Assembly: GCF_052180255.1 (NCBI RefSeq)
Contig: NZ_CP197466.1
Coordinates: 2,790,001 to 2,854,000 of the forward strand
DNA: 64,000 bases
Source: Paenibacillus_AM sp052180255
Lineage (GTDB): Bacteria; Bacillota; Bacilli; Paenibacillales; NBRC-103111
Reading direction: 5' to 3'
Shown here: piece after piece, positions 57,137-64,000 of the stretch
Layout: every line of letters begins with the position of its first letter
Numbering within the stretch: the stretch's first letter is position 1
The notes under the pieces: generated by a model
What the model saw: only the letters and a program-made list of their open reading frames with translations
The model's database searches: none
What the model was told of the DNA's origin: nothing
Made by a program: the position numbers and the translations under genes

Positions 57137-57730
57137 CTACTGTTTAGAGCCGATCTTGTGTTCCTTACCTTTTACCAGCTTTACAATGTTGCTGCGGTGT
57201 CGTACAAATGCAAATACACCAATGATAATGCTTCCCCAGAATATTTCAGGTGGCCTGCCCATTAACCAAATAACGAAAGGTAAAAGTGCTGTAAACACAA
57301 GCGAGCCAAGTGAAACATAACGAGTAACAACAATGGAAAGAATCGCAATAACACCAGAAATCAGCGCGGGTAAGAAACAGAGCGTGACCATGACTCCAAT
57401 CGTAGTGGCAATGCCCTTACCGCCGCGAAAGCCGAAGAATATCGGCCAATTGTGCCCGATAATCGAAGCAAGTCCACATAATACAGCTACCCACATCACA
57501 TCTGGGGATACCCATTTACCAATCGTAACAGCAATAACCGCCTTGACGACGTCAAGCACGAGTACGAGTATTGCAGGTCCTTTTCCAAGAACCCGCAATG
57601 TATTCGTTGCTCCGGCATTACCCGAACCATGCTTGCGAATGTCGATACCTTTAAACAGCTTGGCAATAATAAAGCTAAAGCTAACTGAACCTAGTAAATA
57701 ACTGACGACAATCGCGATCACACTCTGCAA
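57137..57730 (-). CDS. plsY: Acyl-phosphate glycerol-3-phosphate acyltransferase
   Basis: The 197-residue membrane protein has about five helices and the PlsY loops SGNAGATNTLRVLG, GHNWPIFFGFRGGKGIATT. It uses acyl phosphate to acylate glycerol 3-phosphate made by GpsA next door. It starts at TTG 57730, with GGAGAG about eight bases upstream, 12 bp after der. Confidence 0.95.
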   Translation of the reverse strand: MQSVIAIVVSYLLGSVSFSFIIAKLFKGIDIRKHGSGNAGATNTLRVLGKGPAILVLVLDVVKAVIAVTIGKWVSPDVMWVAVLCGLASIIGHNWPIFFGFRGGKGIATTIGVMVTLCFLPALISGVIAILSIVVTRYVSLGSLVFTALLPFVIWLMGRPPEIFWGSIIIGVFAFVRHRSNIVKLVKGKEHKIGSKQ

Positions 57731-57742
57731 AGAAACACTCTC

Positions 57743-59065
57743 CTATTCATCAGAGGATTTTTTGCGCGTAAAGATACGCAGCGGTGTGCCTTCAAAACCG
57801 AAAGCTGCACGAATTTTATTTTCCAAATAACGTTCATACGAGAAATGCATCAACTCCGGATCGTTCACAAACAGCACGAATGCCGGCGGTCTAACCGCCA
57901 CTTGTGTCGCATAGTTAATTCGCATTCTTCTTCCCTTATCTGTCGGCGGTGAGTTAAGTGCGACAGCATCCGAAATCACATCATTAAGAACATGCGTCTG
58001 GATACGAATTGCATGCTGTTCAGCTACTTGATTAACAAGTGGTAACAAGCGATTCAATCGCTGCGTTGTTTTCGCTGATACGAATAAGATCGGTGCATAT
58101 GTCATGAACAAGAAGTGGTCACGAATTTTTTGTGTGAAATGCTGAAGAGTTTTTTCGTCCTTCTCCACCGCATCCCACTTATTCACTACAAATACTGCAG
58201 CTTTCCCTGCTTCGTGTGCATATCCTGCAATATGCTTATCCTGCTCGATGATGCCTTCCTCGCCATTAATGACAATTAGGATCACATCGGCACGCTCAAT
58301 GGCTTTCATTGCGCGCATAACCGAATATTTCTCCATATTTTCATACACTTTGCCACGCTTACGCATACCAGCTGTATCGATGATTACATATTTTTGGTCA
58401 TCTTTTTCAAAAGGCGTATCAATCGCATCTCGCGTAGTACCAGCTACATTCGAGACAATTACGCGCTCTTCTCCAAGAATCGCATTGACTAGTGAAGATT
58501 TACCCACATTCGGACGACCGATTAATGCAACTTTGATCACTTCGTCCCCATACTCATCCTCTACATCCTCTGGGAAGTGATTAGCGCATGCTTCCAATAA
58601 ATCACCAATCCCGATTCCATGAGAACCTGAGATAGCAATCGGATCTCCAAAACCAAGCGCATAGAACTCAAAAATCTCATCTTGGCGCTTTAGGTTATCT
58701 ACTTTGTTCACCGCTAGTACAACAGGTTTTCCTGAACGATAAAGGATTTGAGCTATTTCTTCATCAGATGAGGTTAATCCTGCTTTTGCATCCGCCATAA
58801 ATACAATGACATCTGCTTCTTCAATTGCAAGTTCCGCCTGCATACGAACGGATCTTAATATTTCATTTTCACCTTCAATTTCAATTCCACCTGTATCGAT
58901 AACGCTGTATTCACGGTTAAGCCATTCTCCGATTCCATACAAACGATCCCGAGTAACCCCGGGCATATCTTCAACAATGGCTAGCCGATCGCCGATCATC
59001 CGATTAAAAACCGTGGATTTTCCAACGTTCGGACGCCCTACGATTGCGATAATAGGTCTGGCCAT
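57743..59065 (-). CDS. der: Ribosome-assembly GTPase Der (EngA)
   Basis: The 440-residue protein has two GTPase domains, each with P-loop GRPNVGKS (near residues 9 and 182), DTGG and DTAG switch elements, and NKVD/NKWD specificity motifs, and a C-terminal KH-like domain ending in KKSSDE. It acts in 50S subunit maturation and is essential in related bacteria. AAAGGAG precedes the ATG. The 220-bp upstream region contains a perfect 11-bp inverted repeat (59165-59175/59188-59198) and an imperfect hairpin closer to the gene. Confidence 0.97.
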   Translation of the reverse strand: MARPIIAIVGRPNVGKSTVFNRMIGDRLAIVEDMPGVTRDRLYGIGEWLNREYSVIDTGGIEIEGENEILRSVRMQAELAIEEADVIVFMADAKAGLTSSDEEIAQILYRSGKPVVLAVNKVDNLKRQDEIFEFYALGFGDPIAISGSHGIGIGDLLEACANHFPEDVEDEYGDEVIKVALIGRPNVGKSSLVNAILGEERVIVSNVAGTTRDAIDTPFEKDDQKYVIIDTAGMRKRGKVYENMEKYSVMRAMKAIERADVILIVINGEEGIIEQDKHIAGYAHEAGKAAVFVVNKWDAVEKDEKTLQHFTQKIRDHFLFMTYAPILFVSAKTTQRLNRLLPLVNQVAEQHAIRIQTHVLNDVISDAVALNSPPTDKGRRMRINYATQVAVRPPAFVLFVNDPELMHFSYERYLENKIRAAFGFEGTPLRIFTRKKSSDE

Positions 59066-59164
59066 TCGTTTTCAACTCCTTTATACTTTCTATCCATTAT
59101 GTAAATTCCAAGGAGAAACGATTCCATCGTCCTGACAAGGCCGGATTCGTTTCTTCAGGTGCTC

Positions 59165-59198
59165 ATAGAATTTATTAGCTAGATGATATAAATTCTAT
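59165..59198. repeat. Perfect 11-bp inverted repeat upstream of der
   Basis: Arms ATAGAATTTAT and ATAAATTCTAT are separated by 12 bases; no T run follows on the minus strand, so it is not a standard terminator. A possible operator or leader structure. Confidence 0.6.
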
Positions 59199-59288
59199 TC
59201 CACAAAAAAATTCACAATTATCATCATATCAAAAAAGAAGGCACTTGGCTAATTTTTTGCCGTAATCCGAGATAATAGGTGTAATTTA

Positions 59289-59468
59289 CTAATGCCGCAC
59301 TAATATCATCGTACCATTTTGTAAATCATGCGCCATCGCATCCATAATCTTTTCCAAATGAAAGGCTGTTTGCTGCAGTTGCTCTTCATCTGACACATGG
59401 AAGATCGGCGCACCACCAGCAACTTGATCACGATATAAAGTAACAACAGCCAGAATTATTCCCGTCAT
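59289..59468 (-). CDS. Capping-complex subunit-like small protein paired with YIEGIA protein
   Basis: The 59-residue protein reads MTGIILAVVTLYRDQVAGGA at its start and ends HDLQNGTMILVRH. Its ATG directly follows the YIEGIA stop codon (TAAATG), with AGGAAGGG ahead, so translation is coupled. Small proteins of this type are annotated as the capping subunit of YIEGIA-family proteins; I rely on that association plus the adjacency. It is too short to be found by length alone. Confidence 0.75.
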   Translation of the reverse strand: MTGIILAVVTLYRDQVAGGAPIFHVSDEEQLQQTAFHLEKIMDAMAHDLQNGTMILVRH

Positions 59469-60371
59469 TTAACCCTTCCTCCTCGCAGCTGATTCCGTTG
59501 GCATTCGAACTGCACTTTCCAGCATTGGTACACGTAATGCAGCAGCAAGTGCCTTATCTGGAGCATAATCTTGCGGTAAGATGAGGACACCGAGCGTTCC
59601 ATCATCCTTGTCCAACTTCGCAATCGGCACCAATGATGGGTCCCCGGAATCTCGGTATACGCCTAAAATCGTTGAAATATCAAACAAGATCGCTTGTCTT
59701 TGACCTAAATTAGCTAGAGTTGCCCGGCAATTAATATTTTTCGGCTTAAAGAGTAGACCAATTCCGTGCTTACGAATGATCTCCTGAGAATCTTTCAATC
59801 CCACATTCATCATAAAGATGGATCCTACATAAACATTAGGTCCCTCTACCCTAACCTCACCGATCGAAACTTCGGCTACATCCGAAAGGCTTCGCCCCTT
59901 TTTCAACCAATTTGAAATGATTAACGACAAGAGCCCTGCCCCTATTCCTGCATACCAGTGCCAGAGAATCGAGAAAAACGTAGTCACGAACGCTGTTAAA
60001 ATAACAAGATAGTTCCGCCCTTCAAAAACCATCGCAATACCTTCAATGTAGGTTGTACCACGTGTAACTAACTCCATCTTATCCATCTGAAGTAAACTTT
60101 GTCGCTCCATATTGCGAACATCACGAAACTGCTGTGCAGCTAGAGATAGAAATGTAATCGCGGTGTAATCCTTATTGAGCAGAGATGGAACTGCAACTGC
60201 ACCTAGACCTGCGGCAATAACGCCGAGGGCAATGTGAATGATTTTTCCATGTGGATATGTCGGATACTGCCGATAATCCGTGCGCAGCATCGTCAATCGT
60301 GAGGTGATGCCGAACATTACACCAAGCACGATACCCGATGTATAATTCTCTAAAAATAACCAATTCATCAT
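59469..60371 (-). CDS. YIEGIA-family membrane protein
   Basis: The 300-residue protein contains the family name motif TYIEGIAMVFEGRNYLVIL and several membrane helices in its first ~170 residues (e.g. YTSGIVLGVMFGITS, LVILTAFVTTFFSILWHW), with a soluble C-terminal half rich in beta strands (VSIGEVRVEGPNVYVGSIFM). The family is confined to sporeformers and is unstudied in detail. It overlaps the upstream YphA-like gene by four bases and is followed by its small partner. Confidence 0.85.
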   Translation of the reverse strand: MMNWLFLENYTSGIVLGVMFGITSRLTMLRTDYRQYPTYPHGKIIHIALGVIAAGLGAVAVPSLLNKDYTAITFLSLAAQQFRDVRNMERQSLLQMDKMELVTRGTTYIEGIAMVFEGRNYLVILTAFVTTFFSILWHWYAGIGAGLLSLIISNWLKKGRSLSDVAEVSIGEVRVEGPNVYVGSIFMMNVGLKDSQEIIRKHGIGLLFKPKNINCRATLANLGQRQAILFDISTILGVYRDSGDPSLVPIAKLDKDDGTLGVLILPQDYAPDKALAAALRVPMLESAVRMPTESAARRKG

Positions 60372-60994
60372 TTAGTCCCTCGACTTTTTAGAGTTGAAAT
60401 ACGGTTCGTGACTGACTTTATCCCGAATAAAAGTGAATTCAACAGTATCGAAGCAAATCTTGCCGTTAACAACGCCAACCACCATGTATCTTGGAATATT
60501 GGAGAACCTAAAAAAATCGATATCTCATGACGATGCAAGTAGTGATGTCCCACATCTCCAAGCAGCATGCCAATTGCAACACTCACCATCTGGGTCATGT
60601 GACCTCTTCGCATTAACACAGCAAGAAGGGCTACGCCGATTGCCGCGTCCCATCTTGCATTGGAAATGATAAAGATAGGATCACTTGCAAATAGCTCTAG
60701 AAGTAGCGTATATACACTACCTAACAGCACACCAGACACGATGATATACGCTTGTTGCAACTTGGACTCACCTCGTAGACACGCATATAAACAGAGTGTC
60801 ATGCCCACAATCATACTTCCATTGATTTCAACTTGTCTGATTTGAAAAGTAAACTGTGACCCAACAAACCATAAAATAAAAAAAAGAAGTATTTCTTTGT
60901 GCGATACATGACGCAGAAATACTTCTTTCCATCCACTCGCCAGCATGATAAGCGTAATGGAGATAAGAATGAGCGATAGGTATCCTGGATTCAT
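60368..60994 (-). CDS. YphA-like integral membrane protein
   Basis: The 208-residue protein has six or seven hydrophobic helices and no catalytic motif. Its position between fni and der matches Bacillus yphA, a membrane gene of unknown role, and it overlaps the YIEGIA gene by four bases, suggesting they act together. The family call is by position more than by motif. Confidence 0.6.
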   Translation of the reverse strand: MNPGYLSLILISITLIMLASGWKEVFLRHVSHKEILLFFILWFVGSQFTFQIRQVEINGSMIVGMTLCLYACLRGESKLQQAYIIVSGVLLGSVYTLLLELFASDPIFIISNARWDAAIGVALLAVLMRRGHMTQMVSVAIGMLLGDVGHHYLHRHEISIFLGSPIFQDTWWLALLTARFASILLNSLLFGIKSVTNRISTLKSRGTK

Positions 60995-61073
60995 TTAATA
61001 CCACCTAATAAGACCATATTTCTGCTTCAAGCAGAGTTTGATCTTAGTATGACAATAAATCCAAGTTTTACTC

Positions 61074-62123
61074 CTATTCCCTTCTCATCGCATATTCAGT
61101 TATGGATATTCCTCGAGCACGGCACCACTCAGCCGTTTCCCCGCCAATAACAATGGGCACACGACCTAGCTGCTCAACTGTTGTAGCTCCCAGTGCTGTC
61201 ATGAGCAATATAACTCCATCATGTAATTCGTCTATATAAGTATGTAAAGCATCTATTCCGCCATCTTGCAGCACGCGAAGAAAAGTCCCTGCTATACCGA
61301 CTGCTGAAGCACCTGCAGTCAGTACCTTCACAAGCTCATGTGCCTCTGAAATACCACCAGATGCCATAACAGCCCCTCTCGGAAATACAGACAAACCTTC
61401 TAATAAAGCAATGCTCGTCTTGCTTCCCCAGTCATTGAGCCAATCTAGTGGAATCGCCCGGCGTGCGTTCTCAATCTTTGCAAAATTTGTACCACCCGTT
61501 CCCCCTACATCGATCGCCTTCACACCGATTTGTTTGAGTTTGAGTGCCCCTTCATGCATAATGCCAAAGCCTACTTCTTTTACAATGACCGGAACTCCTA
61601 CATGCTCCACAATTTGTGCAATCCGATCTAACATGCCACTGAAGTCGCGATCACCTTCTGGCATAATGAGCTCCTGCATAACATTCAGATGAATTTGAAG
61701 CGCATTGGCTTCAATCATATCCACAGCCATGCGAGCTTGTTCAACCGTTGCTTCACTACCTAGATTTGCAATTACAATACCATCCGGATTCATTTTACGA
61801 ACGACTTGGTAAGAAGAACGAACATCCTTATCTTTGATAGCTGCCATTTGGGAACCAACTGCCATTGCCAGTCCCTTCTCTTGTGCAACAATTGCTAATT
61901 CTCGGTTAATTTTTTCCGTTTCTTGTGAACCACCTGTCATCGCATTAATAACAATCGGCGAACTCAATTTGAGCTCGCCGATTGTTGTATGAAGCTCTAT
62001 TTGCTTCATAGATGTATCAGGTAGACAGTTATGCACAAGACGGAAATCCGCTAATCCCTGCTGTCCAGATTGGCCCAGCCGCAGCGCATGAAGCACGTGC
62101 TCCATTTTCCTAGAAGCGCGCAT
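61074..62123 (-). CDS. fni: Type 2 isopentenyl-diphosphate isomerase
   Basis: The 349-residue FMN enzyme interconverts IPP and DMAPP for isoprenoids, including the HepST prenyl chain. SPIVINAMTGGSQETEKINREL, AVGSQMAAIKD, VIVKEVGFGI, IDVGGTGGTNFAKIENARR and VMASGGISEAHELVK are the FMN-binding and catalytic blocks of the family. ATG follows AAAAGGAG. It is 24 bp after the S1-protein gene, as in Bacillus. Confidence 0.95.
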   Translation of the reverse strand: MRASRKMEHVLHALRLGQSGQQGLADFRLVHNCLPDTSMKQIELHTTIGELKLSSPIVINAMTGGSQETEKINRELAIVAQEKGLAMAVGSQMAAIKDKDVRSSYQVVRKMNPDGIVIANLGSEATVEQARMAVDMIEANALQIHLNVMQELIMPEGDRDFSGMLDRIAQIVEHVGVPVIVKEVGFGIMHEGALKLKQIGVKAIDVGGTGGTNFAKIENARRAIPLDWLNDWGSKTSIALLEGLSVFPRGAVMASGGISEAHELVKVLTAGASAVGIAGTFLRVLQDGGIDALHTYIDELHDGVILLMTALGATTVEQLGRVPIVIGGETAEWCRARGISITEYAMRRE

Positions 62124-62147
62124 AGACGGGTCTCCTTTTACCTTCTA

Positions 62148-63392
62148 TTATTGTTTGAACTTGGAAAGTAAATCGCCAAAACGATCACCAAGCGTTGTAG
62201 TCATTGCTTGTTTGTTCAAGGAAACATTCTCGTTATTTTCGATATCTTTCAAGTTTGCATTATTCACTTTGTCGCCTCTAGGAGCACGTTCTGCTCTTTC
62301 TGGCTTCGCTTCTACTGCTGGAGCTTCTTCTGTTTCTTTAATGGACAAGGAAACACGCTTTTCAGCAACGTTTAGATCAAGAATTTTCACTTGAACTTCT
62401 TGACCTTCAGAAAGAACCTCATGTGGTGTACCGATATGACGGTGTGCGATTTGTGAAATGTGAACAAGACCTTCAACACCAGGAGCGATTTCAACGAAAG
62501 CGCCAAATGCAGCAAGACGTTTTACAGTACCTGTTACAACATCACCAATGTTAAATTGATTCTCAGCATTGTCCCAAGGACCTGCTTGAGTTGCTTTGAT
62601 GGAAAGAGAAATTTTGTCTTTCTCTGGCTCAACTTTCAATACTTGTACTTTCACTTTGTCGCCTTCTTTAACAACTTCAGACGGGTGAGCAACGTGATTC
62701 CAAGCCATTTCGGAAATATGAACAAGTCCATCAATTCCACCGATATCAATAAATGCTCCGAATTGAGTCAAGCGTTGTACAGTACCTTCGAATACTTGAC
62801 CAGCTTGAATGCTTTCAATGATTTCTTTTTTCTTCACTTCGTATTCTTCATCCAAAACATCTTTTTGGGAAAGAATCACTTTATTCTTCTCACGATCGAT
62901 TTCTTTCACTCTTAGGCGAAGGGAACGACCTTTGTAATCGGAGAAATCTTCAACGAAGTGACGCTCAACCATTGAAGCTGGTACGAATCCACGTACACCG
63001 ATATCAACCACTAAACCGCCTTTTACAACTTCAGCAACTTTAGCTTCGATAACTGTCTTCTCTTCTAATTGTGTATTTAATGTTTCCCAAGCTTTTTCAC
63101 TGTCAATCGCACGCTTGGAAAGTGTTAATTCTTCTTTTGCATCGTTGATGCCGATCACTTTCACTTGTACTTCTTGACCGATTTCAACTGCTTGTGCAGC
63201 TGAATCGATACCTACGGAAGAAAGCTCTTTTAATGGAATAATACCGTCGTATTTGTAACCGACATCCACTAATGCTTGATTGTCCTCAACCTTTACGATT
63301 TTACCCGTAACGATATCACCCTTCTTAAGTACGGATGCCTGGGACATCGCCAATTCAGCTTCTGTTTGTTGTACATTCAATTCTTCTGACAT
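62148..63392 (-). CDS. rpsA: Ribosomal protein S1-like RNA-binding protein (YpfD type)
   Basis: The 414-residue protein has four S1 OB-fold repeats (beginning near GDIVTGKIVKVEDNQALV, EAKVAEVVKGGLVVDIG, GQVFEGTVQRLTQFGAFIDI and GDVVTGTVKRLAAFGAFVEI) and a Lys/Glu-rich tail. The four-repeat form is the Firmicute YpfD type, shorter than the six-repeat S1 of proteobacteria. It binds mRNA, perhaps on ribosomes. ATG is behind AGGAGGG. Confidence 0.93.
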   Translation of the reverse strand: MSEELNVQQTEAELAMSQASVLKKGDIVTGKIVKVEDNQALVDVGYKYDGIIPLKELSSVGIDSAAQAVEIGQEVQVKVIGINDAKEELTLSKRAIDSEKAWETLNTQLEEKTVIEAKVAEVVKGGLVVDIGVRGFVPASMVERHFVEDFSDYKGRSLRLRVKEIDREKNKVILSQKDVLDEEYEVKKKEIIESIQAGQVFEGTVQRLTQFGAFIDIGGIDGLVHISEMAWNHVAHPSEVVKEGDKVKVQVLKVEPEKDKISLSIKATQAGPWDNAENQFNIGDVVTGTVKRLAAFGAFVEIAPGVEGLVHISQIAHRHIGTPHEVLSEGQEVQVKILDLNVAEKRVSLSIKETEEAPAVEAKPERAERAPRGDKVNNANLKDIENNENVSLNKQAMTTTLGDRFGDLLSKFKQ

Positions 63393-63510
63393 TGATTAAC
63401 CCTCCTAAGAGTTTCGCGGATTTGTTCCTAAATATTTATATCGTAAAACACGAGTTGAATCTGGTGGTTTTCATAGGATTGTCATGATAAGTATCATTCC
63501 CAATTCATTA

Positions 63511-64000
63511 CTATTTAGCCGCCAACTCGCGAATCGAAACCATAATCTTCTCCGTCGCATTTTCCAAATCTTCGGATGTCGCTTCGGCAAATTCACTTAA
63601 ATCAACAGGTTTTCCATATTTTACTCGCATAGGTCTAAAAAGCTTATACTCACCAATGATTGCAGCAGGAACAACAACCGCACCTGATTTAATCGCAAAC
63701 ATTGCAGCACCTTTCTTCCCCATGCCCCCTGTATTATTACGTGTTCCTTCGGGGAAAATCCCCATCACATTCCCTTCTTTAAGAAGGTTAATGGAATGAC
63801 GAATGGATTCTTTACTTACCCCACCACGCTTAACTGGAAATGCACCTAAATTACGAATAATAAGACCTAATACAGGAACATCAAACAATTCAGCTTTCGC
63901 CATAAAATGAACTTTACGTTTAATCGGTACGCCGACAACAGGTGGATCAAGTAAAGAGATGTGGTTCGAGCATAACAGCACTGGGCCTTCACTTGGAACG
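63511..64000 (-). CDS. plsC: 1-acyl-sn-glycerol-3-phosphate acyltransferase, start cut by window
   Basis: About 163 C-terminal residues are present; the frame is open to the right edge. The catalytic NHxxxxD motif appears as CSNHISLLDPP, and the substrate motif as GIFPEGTRNNTGGMGKKGA, both typical of PlsC. It acylates lysophosphatidic acid to phosphatidic acid in the membrane. It lies upstream of the S1 gene with a 118-bp gap that shows no clear terminator, fitting the Bacillus cmk-plsC-ypfD order. Confidence 0.92.
   Translation of the reverse strand, partial: VPSEGPVLLCSNHISLLDPPVVGVPIKRKVHFMAKAELFDVPVLGLIIRNLGAFPVKRGGVSKESIRHSINLLKEGNVMGIFPEGTRNNTGGMGKKGAAMFAIKSGAVVVPAAIIGEYKLFRPMRVKYGKPVDLSEFAEATSEDLENATEKIMVSIRELAAK

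Noticed and set aside
1..64000. CRISPR arrays, insertion sequences, prophage, tRNA and rRNA genes
   Set aside because: None recognised on either strand; gene order is largely conserved chromosomal core.

Overview
The window looks like a low-GC, endospore-forming Firmicute of the Paenibacillus type. Evidence: Bacillus-like gene order, bacillithiol genes, spoIVA and spoVIF, a TRAP-regulated trp operon, a bcc-type menaquinol:cytochrome c reductase, and a futalosine-pathway gene (mqnA) inside the menaquinone cluster. Nearly everything is on the minus strand; only the phosphate-transport pair (4870-6521) and a YitT-family gene (19938-20807) are on plus. No rRNA, tRNA, insertion sequence, prophage or CRISPR array was seen.

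Layout, left to right (minus-strand operons run right to left). 1-463: start of a 3-hydroxybutyryl-CoA dehydrogenase, cut by the edge. 708-4670: a short FtsH-like protease with a membrane-anchored partner, a YpmB-like protein and an MTA/SAH deaminase. 4870-6521 (+): DUF47 protein and PiT phosphate transporter. 6600-13031: rex, dinG, a TPR protein and panBCD. 13301-19851: mazG-like, TPR protein, dapB, mgsA, bshB1, bshA, cca and birA. 19938-25256: yitT family, ypjB, ypjA, qcrABC and ypiF. 25417-29343: IDEAL protein, gamma carbonic anhydrase, an unknown 378-residue protein, a histidine phosphatase and an ECF sigma/anti-sigma pair. 29838-41234: the aromatic supraoperon aroC-aroB-aroH-trpEDCFBA-hisC-tyrA. 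41426-48843: a small gene, cheR, ndk, hepT, mqnA, ubiX, mqnP, menG, hepS, an unknown gene and mtrB (TRAP). 48936-53190: flotillin, NfeD, HU and spoIVA. 53511-59065: lipoprotein, two ferredoxins around a nucleotidyltransferase-like protein, spoVIF, gpsA, plsY and der. 59289-64000: YIEGIA protein with its small partner, a YphA-like membrane protein, fni, an S1 protein and plsC (cut by the right edge).

How it works together. Chorismate made by aroC/aroB feeds trp (tryptophan), aroH/tyrA/hisC (tyrosine and phenylalanine) and probably mqnA (menaquinone). hepS/hepT make the prenyl tail, menG finishes menaquinone, and QcrABC uses it. The trp leader has its own consensus promoter, nine evenly spaced (G/U)AG triplets and an intrinsic terminator, and the RNA-binding protein that reads such triplets (MtrB) is encoded about 10 kb away.

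The most interesting non-coding signals are: (1) an orphan unit at 29618-29730 with a perfect sigma-A promoter, cre-like palindromes, an anti-Shine-Dalgarno-like tract and a terminator, which looks like a ~75-nt small RNA; (2) a GC-rich run of consecutive hairpins inside cca; (3) the TRAP leader; (4) a 27-codon ORF directly before spoIVA. All calls are by eye from sequence, without database searches.
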